From NCBI GenBank assembly GCA_016702705.1, contig JADJDM010000014.1, positions 1 to 64,000 on the forward strand: a stretch of DNA of 64,000 nucleotides, read 5' to 3'. Source of the stretch: Bacteroidota bacterium. Lineage in GTDB: Bacteria; Bacteroidota; Bacteroidia; B-17B0; Aurantibacillaceae. Both the position numbers and the translations under genes were made by a program. The notes under the pieces are model-generated. The model was not told the DNA's origin. It searched no databases and was given only the letters and a program-made list of their open reading frames with translations. The number at the start of each line of letters is the position of its first letter. The first letter of the stretch is position 1. Shown here in pieces: positions 55,381 to 63,952 of the stretch.

Positions 55381-56546
55381 TCGTTCAAAGCCTCCAAAAT
55401 ATCCTTCAAAATATCATCTCTATTCTCTAATCCAATCGAAATTCGAATTAGCCCCGCTGTGATTCCAACTTGGTTTCTCTCCTCTTCGCTTAACTTACAA
55501 TGTGTGCTTGATGCAGGATGAGTTGCAATGCTTCGCGCATCACCAAGGTTTGGAGAAATTTTTATCATCTCTAATTTATCCATAAAAGCTTTTGCGTTTT
55601 CGTAACCGCCTTTTAAAGTAATGGTAATGATTCCACCACCAGCTTTCATTTGTTTTTTTGCAATGGCATAGTTTGGATGTGATGGCAAAAATGGATAAGA
55701 AACATTCTCGAGCTTAGGATGATTTTCTAAACTTTGCGCAATAAATAAGGCATTCTCGCAATGCCTGTCCATACGCAAAGCTAAGGTTTCTAAACTCTTG
55801 CTTAATACCCAAGCATTAAACGGACTCATAGATGGGCCTGTTAATCGCCCAAACAAATAAATTTCTTTTATTAAATCTTTTCTTCCAACAGCCACTCCCC
55901 CAAGCACACGACCTTGTCCGTCCATGTATTTAGTTGCAGAGTGAACAACGATATCAGCACCAAACTTAATTGGTTGTTGTAAGTATGGCGTTGCAAAACA
56001 ATTATCAACGATTAAAAGTATCTTATGTTTTTTCGCAATAGCAGCAACAATTTCCAAATCAATTAACTCAATTGCAGGATTGGTTGGTGTTTCTAAGTAT
56101 ATAAATTTTGTTTCAGGTTTAATAAGCGATTCAATTGCTTCAACGTTATTTGTATTAAAGTATGAATGCGATATTCCCCACTTTGGAAAATACTTAGTAA
56201 ACACAGCATGCGTTGCACCAAATACCGAAGAACAAGATACAACATGGTCGCCAGCTTTTAGCAAAGCCATAAAGGTGGTAAAAATAGCTGCCATACCTGA
56301 TGCCATGGAAACACCAGCCTCTGCTCCTTCTAGTAAACACACTTTGTTTACAAACTCATTTGTATTAGGATTGGTGTAACGCGAATAAATAAATGCATCC
56401 TGTTCATCGTTAAAAGCTGCACGCATATCTTCGGCAGTATCAAATACAAAACTACTTGTTAAGTATAATGGAACCGAGTGCTCATTGTTTTCGCTTCTTT
56501 CTAATTGTGCACGTATTGCTTTTGTTTCAAATTCTTTATTTTCCAT
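55377..56546 (-). CDS. metZ: Cys/Met metabolism PLP enzyme (O-succinylhomoserine sulfhydrylase-like)
   Basis: 389 residues. Trans-sulfuration family: FIYSRYTNPNTNEFVNKV, ASGMAAIFTTFMALLKAGDHVV, LETPTNPAIELIDLE, and the PLP lysine in DIVVHSATKYMDGQGRVLGG (about residue 204). Could be O-succinylhomoserine/O-acetylhomoserine sulfhydrylase, cystathionine gamma-synthase or a lyase; the GGVAVG and STHCKLSEEERNQVGI features fit MetZ best. Overlaps the OsmC gene by 11 bp and the T9SS gene 3' to 3' by 4 bp. Confidence 0.87.
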   Translation of the reverse strand: MENKEFETKAIRAQLERSENNEHSVPLYLTSSFVFDTAEDMRAAFNDEQDAFIYSRYTNPNTNEFVNKVCLLEGAEAGVSMASGMAAIFTTFMALLKAGDHVVSCSSVFGATHAVFTKYFPKWGISHSYFNTNNVEAIESLIKPETKFIYLETPTNPAIELIDLEIVAAIAKKHKILLIVDNCFATPYLQQPIKFGADIVVHSATKYMDGQGRVLGGVAVGRKDLIKEIYLFGRLTGPSMSPFNAWVLSKSLETLALRMDRHCENALFIAQSLENHPKLENVSYPFLPSHPNYAIAKKQMKAGGGIITITLKGGYENAKAFMDKLEMIKISPNLGDARSIATHPASSTHCKLSEEERNQVGITAGLIRISIGLENRDDILKDILEALND

Positions 56547-56961
56547 TTTTATTAATGCTTACTTTAAATGTGATTTTTGCAGTTGGCTCTAATGTTTTTG
56601 AAACTGAGCAATACTTATCTAATGATAATTTAACGGCACGTTCAGCTTTATCTTGATCAACTTTTCCGCTTATTTTAAAGTGTAGGCAAATATCTCTGAA
56701 TAAGGAATATTCTTCCACTTTCTCGCGCTCACCATCCACTTCTACTTCAAATGCGGTTATTTCTTGCTTTTGTTTTTTTAAAATCATAATCACATCAATT
56801 GCACTGCAACCGCCAACAGCAGCTAAGAGCAATTGAGTTGGACGCATTCCTTTTCCTTGTCCACCAATTTCGGATGAACCATCCATGCTTAATGTATTTC
56901 CATCATCGTTGCTTGCTTCCATGTGGAAGTTATCATCTAATCGTTTTATATTGATTTTCAT
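56536..56961 (-). CDS. OsmC family protein
   Basis: 141 residues from MKINIKRLDDNFHMEASNDD; a longer start upstream has no homology. GKGMRPTQLLLAAVGGCSAID holds the first reactive Cys and LDKYCSVSKTLEP the second, the peroxidatic pair of OsmC/Ohr proteins. YhfA-like subfamily, probably a thiol peroxidase or redox protein. The preceding intergenic region carries the TetR operator at 57074, so it might share its control. Confidence 0.88.
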   Translation of the reverse strand: MKINIKRLDDNFHMEASNDDGNTLSMDGSSEIGGQGKGMRPTQLLLAAVGGCSAIDVIMILKKQKQEITAFEVEVDGEREKVEEYSLFRDICLHFKISGKVDQDKAERAVKLSLDKYCSVSKTLEPTAKITFKVSINKNGK

Positions 56962-57073
56962 AAATGCTATGTTAGACTTCAAAGATAAGTTTATCCTTGT
57001 TATTTTGGATATCATCCATTGCTTAAGTTTAATTGCACTATTAGTTTTCAGAAATAAAAAAATGTTAAATCTT

Positions 57074-57097
57074 ATAAGTGAATATATATTCACTTAT
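57074..57097. promoter_or_regulatory. TetR operator 1: 24-bp perfect palindrome
   Basis: ATAAGTGAATAT followed by its exact reverse complement. The core GTGAATA-TA-TATTCAC is repeated at 57696-57711. It overlaps the region just upstream of, and 3 bases into, the -7 box of the TetR gene, so binding would block RNA polymerase (autorepression). Confidence 0.85.
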
Positions 57098-57102
57098 ATT
57101 TG
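57095..57102 (+). promoter_or_regulatory. -7 box TATATTTG of the TetR gene
   Basis: TATATTTG ends 4 bp before the GTG start at 57107, giving a leaderless or nearly leaderless transcript; its first bases belong to the palindromic operator. Confidence 0.6.
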
Positions 57103-57106
57103 CAGT

Positions 57107-57679
57107 GTGAAACTAAAAGACGAAGAAAAAATTAGGGCAATTTATTCCGCAGCATTAAGTCTATTTGAGACTCAAGGCATTGCAGGTATTAATATGGCCA
57201 ATGTTGCTAAGGAAGCTGGAATTGCTACTGGCACCGTCTATATCTATTTCAAAAGCAAGGAAGAATTATTAAACATCTTGTTTAAGGAAACTAAAGTTCG
57301 TTCGGCAGAAAAGATTGCGAAAAGTTATTCTGAAAAGGAATCGGTTAAGATTGTTTTTAATCGAATGTGGCTTCATTATTTTAAATTTAGCCTCGAACAT
57401 TATTCTGAAAGCTTGTTTCACGAGCATTTTAGCATATCTCCCTTGTTAAGTAAAGAAAACAAAAAACTAAGTGACGAGGCATTAGCACCCATTTTTAATC
57501 TTATCGAAAGAGCAAAAAAAGAAAAATTAGTTAAATCATTGGATTCAATGCTTTTGTTTTTTCAAATAAAAGGTAGCATGCAATCATTTACTGCGGCTGT
57601 TAAAGCTGGATACATAAAACCAAGTAAAGCCAACGTTGAACACGCAATGGCAATGTGTTGGGACTCGATTAAACAATAA
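57107..57679 (+). CDS. TetR/AcrR family transcriptional regulator
   Basis: 190 residues from GTG at 57107 (VKLKDEEKIRAIYSAALSLF read as Met first). N-terminal HTH: ALSLFETQGIAGINMANVAKEAGIATGTVYIYFKSKEELLN (about residues 11-52 within the protein), followed by a helical ligand domain. The start is chosen because the promoter sits directly before it, and the longer ORF would begin inside the OsmC gene. Probably represses itself and the downstream dehydrogenase through the two palindromes. Ligand unknown. Confidence 0.9.
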   Translation: MKLKDEEKIRAIYSAALSLFETQGIAGINMANVAKEAGIATGTVYIYFKSKEELLNILFKETKVRSAEKIAKSYSEKESVKIVFNRMWLHYFKFSLEHYSESLFHEHFSISPLLSKENKKLSDEALAPIFNLIERAKKEKLVKSLDSMLLFFQIKGSMQSFTAAVKAGYIKPSKANVEHAMAMCWDSIKQ

Positions 57680-57695
57680 TTTTTTTAACTAATAA

Positions 57696-57711
57696 ATGAA
57701 TACTTATTCAC
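57696..57711. promoter_or_regulatory. TetR operator 2 before the SDR gene
   Basis: ATGAATA-CT-TATTCAC matches operator 1 (GTGAATA-TA-TATTCAC) except at one outer base and the central two. Located 17 bp before the ATG at 57728. Confidence 0.8.
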
Positions 57712-57727
57712 TAATAAATCAAACAAA

Positions 57728-58543
57728 ATGAAAAAGACAATTTTAATTACAGGCGCATCAACGGGAATAGGAAAAGTAACAGCAATCCATTTTGCAAAAA
57801 ATGGCTGGAATGTAGCGGCAACCATGCGCAGTCCAGAAAAGGATACGGAACTAAAAAACATCTCTGGAATCAAAATTTTTAAATTAGATGTAATGGATCA
57901 AGCTAGTATTGATGGCGCTATACAATCAACTATTAAAGAATTTGGTAAAATTGATGTATTATTTAATAATGCAGGGTATGCCTTGATTGGTGCATTTGAA
58001 GCAATGACGGAGGCTCAAATTAAGCGACAATTTGATACCAATGTTTTTGGTGTAATGAATGTTACACGCTCAATTCTTCCCCATTTTAGAGAAAGAAAAG
58101 ATGGAACAATTATTACCACTTCATCCATGGGCGGTCGCTTAACTTTTCCTCTTTACAGCGCTTATCATGGAACAAAATTCGCAATAGAAGGTTTTATGGA
58201 ATCATTACAATTTGAATTAAAACCATTCAATATAAAAGTAAAGAATATTGAACCAGGTGCAATTAAAACAGATTTCTACTCTCGTTCTATTGAAATTGCA
58301 ACAATGAAACCTTATGAGAAATATATTGAAATTGCTAATGGCAATATGATGAAGGTTGGAGAAACAGCGCCTGGCCCGCAAGTAGTTGCCGAAAAAGTGT
58401 TTACTGCCTCAACAGATGGAAAGTTTAAATTGCGTTACCCAGTTGGTAATAATGCCCCTGCCCTATTATTTATGCGTTGGTTACTGCCTTTAAAAATGTT
58501 TATGGGTATTGTTAGAAGTCAAGTTGAGAAAGGAATGAAATAG
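57728..58543 (+). CDS. Short-chain dehydrogenase/reductase
   Basis: 271 residues. NAD(P)-binding ITGASTGIGKVTAIHFA (about residues 6-22), FNNAG, and catalytic SSM...YSAYHGTKFAIEG with Tyr-x-x-x-Lys. Classical SDR of unknown substrate. It lies directly downstream of the TetR gene with its own copy of the operator, so it is probably the regulator's main target. Confidence 0.9.
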   Translation: MKKTILITGASTGIGKVTAIHFAKNGWNVAATMRSPEKDTELKNISGIKIFKLDVMDQASIDGAIQSTIKEFGKIDVLFNNAGYALIGAFEAMTEAQIKRQFDTNVFGVMNVTRSILPHFRERKDGTIITTSSMGGRLTFPLYSAYHGTKFAIEGFMESLQFELKPFNIKVKNIEPGAIKTDFYSRSIEIATMKPYEKYIEIANGNMMKVGETAPGPQVVAEKVFTASTDGKFKLRYPVGNNAPALLFMRWLLPLKMFMGIVRSQVEKGMK

Positions 58544-58657
58544 ATTTTCTGTTTATTCTCCAATCGACAAACGTGCAAAATAATTAAACAAAAAAAACTC
58601 TAAATGGCGGATGAAATATTTTACTATTTTTAAAACAATTAAAATATGAATAATTAA

Positions 58658-59679
58658 ATGCACGCAGGTAAACGATTTTCACTTAAAGAAGTTTTGTTTT
58701 GGACTAGGAGAGATATTTTCTTTTTACTTCTAGTATCAGCTATTCCAACCGCATGTTATGCGCTTTTGGGTTGGACCTGGCTTGCGGTACCTTGGTTGCC
58801 AATTGCATTATTAGGTACGGCAGTAGCCTTTGTAGTTGGTTTTAAAAACAATGCATCTTACGATCGTATGTGGGAAGCACGCAAAGCTTGGGGCTCAATA
58901 GTTAATGGTAGCAGAAGCTGGGGAATAATGGTGAGAGACTATATTTCTAACAAACATGCCGATCAAAAATTAAGTAAGGAAGAGTTAAGAGCAATTCAAC
59001 TGAAATTTATTTACCGCCATTTTGCTTGGTTAACCGCATTACGTTTTCAATTAAGAGAAAACGTGTGTGGGAAGCGATTTACAAAAAACATAATCAAGAG
59101 TATAAAAACAAATGGTTTAAGGTTGAAGAACATGATAAAAACATAGAGGATGAACTTAGAAAATATCTTTCGGAAGATGAACTTAAACATGTATTGACTA
59201 AAACAAATAAAGCGGCGCAAATTATTTCTATGCAATCTGAACATCTAAAAGAACTTTTAGACAAAGGACTCATAGAGGATTTTAGACACATGGAGTTAGA
59301 AAAAATGCTAATGGAGTTCTATAACCAACAAGGAGCATCTGAACGAATTAAGAACTTCCCCTACCCTCGCCAATTTGCGACTTTAAACCTTTATTTTATT
59401 AAAATATTTGTAATTCTTGTTCCATTGGGTATGTTGCAAGAGTTTAATAAATTAGGTGGTTGCTTAATTTGGTTATCAATTCCATTTAGTGCTTTATCTA
59501 CTTGGATATTTACTACGCTTGAAAAAATTGGGGAATCAACCGAAAGTCCTTTTGAAGGAAGCGCTAATGATGTTCCTATAACAAGTATTAGCAGAAGCAT
59601 TGAAATTGATTTAAGAGAAATGTTTAATGATGATAATATTCCAGAACCATTAAAACCAGAAAATAATATTTTAGTTTAA
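58658..59679 (+). CDS. Bestrophin-family (UPF0187) anion channel, one frameshift
   Basis: About 340 residues. FWTRRDIFFLLLVSAIPTACYALLG, FVVGFKNNASYDRMWEARKAWGSIV, then after a break near 59050 (GAGAAAACG, one A short) VWEAIYKKHNQ, a helical region, and ATLNLYFIKIFVILVPLGML and SPFEGSANDVPITSISRSIEIDLREM. These are bestrophin signatures. Bacterial members form pentameric anion channels or transport bicarbonate. The carbonic anhydrase gene 16 bp downstream fits a joint role in bicarbonate handling. Confidence 0.87.
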
Positions 59680-59695
59680 ACTTTAAAAACGAATT

Positions 59696-60322
59696 ATGAA
59701 AATTAAACAAGTATTTGAAAACAACAAACTTTGGATTGAAGAAAAGTTGAAAGTTGATAAGGATTATTTCACCAATTTATCAAAAGGACAAGAGCCTGAG
59801 TTTTTATACATAGGCTGTTCGGATAGTAGAGTTACTGCCGAAGATATTATGGGAGTTCAACCAGGTGAAGTATTTGTGCATCGTAACATTGCTAACCTTG
59901 TAAACAATGTGGATTTAAATGTAATGTCGGTAATTAATTACGCTGTTCGTCATTTAAAAGTAAAACACGTTGTAATTTGTGGGCATTACTATTGCGGAGG
60001 TGTAAAAGCGGCCATGCAATCAAGCGACCTCGGTATTTTAAACCCTTGGTTAAGAAATATTAGAGATGTGTATCGTTTGCATAAAGATGAGTTAAACGCA
60101 ATCAGTGATGAAGGAGCAAGATATAATCGTTTGATTGAATTGAATGTGCAAGAACAATGTGTTAACCTTATCAAAACTGCAGCAATACAACAAGCGCATA
60201 AAGAAAGAGGTTTACTAGTTCATGGTTGGGTGTTTGATGTACACTCGGGTAAATTAATTGATTTAAAAATTGATTTTCCAAAGATATTAGAGAATATTAT
60301 GGAGATTTATAAATTGGAGTAA
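59696..60322 (+). CDS. can: Beta-class carbonic anhydrase
   Basis: 208 residues. Zinc ligands in IGCSDSRVTAEDIMG (C41, D43) and ICGHYYCGGVKAA (H97, C100), the usual beta-CA set. Interconverts CO2 and bicarbonate. It follows the bestrophin gene by 16 bp, and the pair suggests bicarbonate supply or export. Confidence 0.95.
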   Translation: MKIKQVFENNKLWIEEKLKVDKDYFTNLSKGQEPEFLYIGCSDSRVTAEDIMGVQPGEVFVHRNIANLVNNVDLNVMSVINYAVRHLKVKHVVICGHYYCGGVKAAMQSSDLGILNPWLRNIRDVYRLHKDELNAISDEGARYNRLIELNVQEQCVNLIKTAAIQQAHKERGLLVHGWVFDVHSGKLIDLKIDFPKILENIMEIYKLE

Positions 60323-60339
60323 TTTAGTGGTTTCTAGTT

Positions 60340-60406
60340 TCTAGCTCCATTTTTCTTTTTCAGTCAGCAGATTTTGGTTTGTTAACTCTAAAAAAATGGA
60401 GCTAGA
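60340..60406. terminator. Inverted repeat between convergent genes
   Basis: TCTAGCTCCATTTTT (60340-60354) and AAAAATGGAGCTAGA (60392-60406), 15 bp perfect with a 37-base loop, between the can stop and the convergent XRE gene stop. Probably a bidirectional terminator. Confidence 0.7.
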
Positions 60407-60408
60407 TT

Positions 60409-61308
60409 CTATATCATTCTTTTGATTTTAATACCCGATAAATTTGCTTTACAATTTTTCATAAACTCGTAACTCAATTTATCAGCTTGGCAATCGATAA
60501 ACTCAACACGTTTTAAATCACTATACTTAAAGAAGCTGGTTTTAATAATAACATTTTTAAATATTACTTTAGAAAATTCACAGCTCGAAAATGAACATTC
60601 CTCCAATAATCCGCTAAAAGTAATTTCAGTGAATTGAGTTTCTTTGAAAGAAGCATGTTGCCAATTTACATTTTCAATTATATTATTACGAAACTCTGAT
60701 CTTGAAAATTCAATCCCAGATAAATTAGCATTAGAAAAATCACAGTTCCTTATTTCACTCGAATCTAATTCTGCATCTACAAGCGAAGTATTAACAAATG
60801 AGTTGGCTTTAATTTCTGAACCATAAAATTTACTGTTTGTTAGGCTTGCATTTAAAAAATCACAATCTCTTATACTATTTCCTTTAAATTTAATATCTGA
60901 TAAATCAGCATTAATTAGTTTGCATTTTTTAAAACTTGAACCGCTCAATTTATCATTTACATTTTTAATTCCTGTAAAATCAGATTCCACATAATTTTCT
61001 CCCGACATATTCCAATTAAGTCCCAAATTATTCTTGAGTTTTGAGAAGGTGTCTTCTTCTTCCCTACTTACCTTGCTTACAATTTCTTTTTCTATTGTTG
61101 GAGAACTGTCTGAGAAATAGTTAAGGTCAACACTTAGGATTTCCGCTAAGCGATTTAAAGTAGTAATATCGGGCATCGATTCACCTCGCTCCCACTTACC
61201 TACAGCTTGCGGACTGATGGAAACTTTTTTAGCAAGGTCTGCTTGTGAAAGATTAATTTTCTTTCTTGCTGTGGCAATTTTATTACCAATTGATTTTGAG
61301 TTTAGCAT
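60409..61308 (-). CDS. XRE regulator fused to pentapeptide-like repeats
   Basis: 299 residues. Residues 5-70 are an XRE helix-turn-helix: IGNKIATARKKINLSQADLAKKVSISPQAVGKWERGESMP. A short linker leads to about 190 residues of degenerate pentapeptide-type repeats (A/C/S-D/N-L/F-x-x pattern: NADLSDIKFKGNSIRDCDF, LVDAELDSSEIRNCDFSNAN, LSGIEFSRSEFRNNIIENV), predicted to form a right-handed beta-helix. It could be a DNA-mimicking or ligand-sensing C-domain. No obvious target gene nearby; self-regulation is likely. Confidence 0.85.
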   Translation of the reverse strand: MLNSKSIGNKIATARKKINLSQADLAKKVSISPQAVGKWERGESMPDITTLNRLAEILSVDLNYFSDSSPTIEKEIVSKVSREEEDTFSKLKNNLGLNWNMSGENYVESDFTGIKNVNDKLSGSSFKKCKLINADLSDIKFKGNSIRDCDFLNASLTNSKFYGSEIKANSFVNTSLVDAELDSSEIRNCDFSNANLSGIEFSRSEFRNNIIENVNWQHASFKETQFTEITFSGLLEECSFSSCEFSKVIFKNVIIKTSFFKYSDLKRVEFIDCQADKLSYEFMKNCKANLSGIKIKRMI

Positions 61309-61328
61309 CTTGTTTGTTTTTTATGCCG

Positions 61329-61336
61329 CAAAGTTA
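61329..61336 (-). promoter_or_regulatory. -7 box TAACTTTG of the XRE/pentapeptide gene
   Basis: The minus strand reads TAACTTTG, 20 bp before the ATG at 61308. No clear -33 box. Confidence 0.45.
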
Positions 61337-61626
61337 ATTTGTGCAAGCCCCATCATCCTAAAAATACCCGCTACTAATAGTTGTATTGCGCTACATTTAG
61401 TTGTTATTTGGAAAATAGCGGTTGTTTTTATGGAATTTAAAAATTGTTGACACAAAGGCTGTATGTTTTATTTTGGTGCCAAACTTTCATCAGCAGGCTC
61501 ACCGATAACTTGTTTATGTCATTAGTTTTTGCCACATATCCTACCATTTCGGATGGCCAACTGCTCTCCTATTACTAATACCAAATTTACAAAATTCACA
61601 CAATCAATCAAAAAAATAAAAGTAAT
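61337..61626. other. Gene-free stretch
   Basis: About 290 bp between the XRE gene promoter and the glycosyltransferase stop. I see no ORF, hairpin or repeat that I can support here. Confidence 0.5.
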
Positions 61627-62739
61627 TTAAATAACAAGCTCGATCACTTTCTCAATATAAATATCCCAAGTAAAATCCTTTACTGCTTCATGTGCCTTAT
61701 TACAAAGCGTTGGATAATTTGGGTTAGTAATTATTTCATTTATCAAACTACTTAAATCATCACTTGCCCCGCAGTAGTTTCCAAAATTAATTTTTGAGCC
61801 GAAAGTTTCTACAAACTCTGGATACGGAGTAACAATAACAGGAACGTAATGATACATTGCTTCTATTGAGGCGGAGAAGGAAGCCCATTTTTCGTTGGTG
61901 TTTACAAATACTTTTGCCCCGTTTAAAATTTCGTAATACTTTTTGCGCTGCTCGGTATCGCCTTTATCTAAATAACCATGATACTGAACAAAAGCATGCT
62001 GCTCCCCTACTTCATTTGAGCTAATACCAATTACTTCTAAATCAATGTTAGTTCCTAAAGCCTTTAGTTTTTCAATTGCTTTTATTAAAGCGTGTAATCC
62101 ATCTAAATATTTTGTTGCGCCAATAAACACAATAGAGTTTGTTCTTTTAGAAACATCAGAAATTATTTCATCTGCATTGGAGTTAATTACGTTTCCTAAA
62201 TAGTGAATGTTTTTGTTGCTGTACTTTTCTTTCATGTATGCAGCTACCTTAGGAAATAAAACAACAACTGCATCTGCATTTTCAATACAGGTATTTTCTC
62301 TATTAACGCTTCTTTGCTCAAAAGCAAAAGGTTTACGTGCTGCAAAGTAATTTAATTGATGATCGTAAGTCCAATCACCAAACAACACTACTGGTTTATT
62401 GGTATAGGGTTTAGAAGAAAAACTAAAAGTTAAGAATACATGAAAATCCGCATTTGTAAATTCTTGTACCGCCTTTTTAATTTTACGATTGGTGTCCCAA
62501 TTATTTAATGTCGAACGATAATAAGTATAAGCACTTTTTTTGAAGAAAAACTTTACCAACCATCCAAAACAAAAAAAGTAAAGTAGTTTTAAATTCTTAC
62601 TTTCCTGCAGGTTAACGCGATTTACTTTAATTCCTTGCTTTTCGAGGGTAGTAGTAAAAAAATAAGGAACGTTAGACCAAGTGCTGATTTTAGTAGAATC
62701 GCCAACCGAAAAAACAATTACTTCTTTCACATTTTTCAT
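61627..62739 (-). CDS. Glycosyltransferase family 4-like
   Basis: 370 residues. GT-B fold: FVFIGATKYLDGLHALIKAIEKLKA-like donor domain (SIVFIGATKYLDGLHALIKA), VFVNTNEKWASFSASIEAMYHYVPVIVTPYPEF (the E-x7-E-type nucleotide-sugar region). Cytoplasmic, probably membrane-associated sugar transfer in capsule, O-antigen or exopolysaccharide synthesis. Overlaps the upstream ligase/polymerase gene by 4 bp (ATGA), indicating one operon. Confidence 0.85.
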   Translation of the reverse strand: MKNVKEVIVFSVGDSTKISTWSNVPYFFTTTLEKQGIKVNRVNLQESKNLKLLYFFCFGWLVKFFFKKSAYTYYRSTLNNWDTNRKIKKAVQEFTNADFHVFLTFSFSSKPYTNKPVVLFGDWTYDHQLNYFAARKPFAFEQRSVNRENTCIENADAVVVLFPKVAAYMKEKYSNKNIHYLGNVINSNADEIISDVSKRTNSIVFIGATKYLDGLHALIKAIEKLKALGTNIDLEVIGISSNEVGEQHAFVQYHGYLDKGDTEQRKKYYEILNGAKVFVNTNEKWASFSASIEAMYHYVPVIVTPYPEFVETFGSKINFGNYCGASDDLSSLINEIITNPNYPTLCNKAHEAVKDFTWDIYIEKVIELVI

Positions 62740-63937
62740 GCAAGTGATTTATTCGTTTTAGCATTATTGGTTAAATCCTTCACACTTATTATTAAGCAAT
62801 AAAAGAAAACAAAGAACAGATTTCCTGCCTCTGTTTGCAACATGGATTCAACAAGGAAATTTACAATAATTAAAAGTCCGAACAACAAAGTCCAGATGTT
62901 TCGTTTTACAAATCCATAAATTAAAAAACCAAGTGTTTGAATTAAAAGTAGGATTGTTCCTACCAATCCCAAGCCAACTGCTGTTTGCAGAAACTGATTG
63001 TGTGTGTTTAAATGTTCTCTAAGTGCACCTGTTAAACCTGCTTTTTCATAAGCTGCGTATAAAATTCCGTTTGCATCTCCTGGGGTGTACCCAACAAGTG
63101 GTTTCGTTTAATTAGCTCTATTGCTTCGTGCCAAACAAGGATGCGCACTGCATTACTTTCAGTAGTAGTTTTATCTATTGCTTGGTTTGAGTTATAAAAA
63201 CTAAAAGCATTCTTTAATCGTTGTATAGGCGAAAAAGTTGTATTAAACAAAGCAATTCCCGAACCCAATAATGCAATAAACAATACAAATGAGAAAATAA
63301 TTTTATTTGCATTTAGCAATTTATAAAACATAATAGCAGGGATAATTAAGCCTAATGAAAGCAATCCCATTTTAGATGCACTAAAAATAATTCCTGAAAC
63401 AATAAGTAAAGCAGCAATGGTTAAAAGAATAAACGAAGTACTCTTGGATTTCGTAATTTGAATATCAGCCAATAGCAACACAATTAAAGAAAACACCAAA
63501 TACATGGCAAAATAACTTGGATGCAAAAACAAGGAATAGCTATTATAAGTAAGTACGTTGCCCTGCGAAAAATAATTAGCTAATGAATGAATGTTGCAAA
63601 TTACAACTGCAATTAAATTAGAAGCTACAAAAACAGAAGCTAAGGTAATAAAGTCCTTACGCTCGAATTTTGAATTATAAAAAAGAAAAGGAAGAAAAAG
63701 AAAACTCAATTTTACCTCAATACTAAATAAAGCTTCGTGTTTGTCGCATGAAAACAAGTAAGCTGCAGCATGCAATAAAAAATAAGCCAAAGGTACCAAC
63801 ATCCAAAAATTGCTAAAGAAACCTTTCCAATTAATGTATTTGTATTGCGTTAACTGATAAACAAACCAAAGCGCAATAACTAAAGGAACCATAAACTTAT
63901 AAGGAATAAGCAAAGCCAAGAGGCAAGCCGCATACAA
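62736..63937 (-). CDS. O-antigen ligase/polymerase-like membrane protein, one frameshift
   Basis: About 400 residues, roughly ten membrane segments. The first part runs from CLLALLIPYKFMVPLVIALW to LIKRNHLLG; the second, in another frame, continues GYTPGDANGILYAAYEKAGL, HLNTHNQFLQTAVGLGLVGT and the last segments. H-N-x-x-L/F in the periplasmic loop is the Wzy/WaaL hallmark. The break lies near 63103 (GGGTAC, one G short). The start is uncertain: TTG at 63935-63937 follows a stop at 63953, so the N-terminus may be affected by another indel near the A-rich run. Confidence 0.8.
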
Positions 63938-63952
63938 GTTTATTTTATTTTT

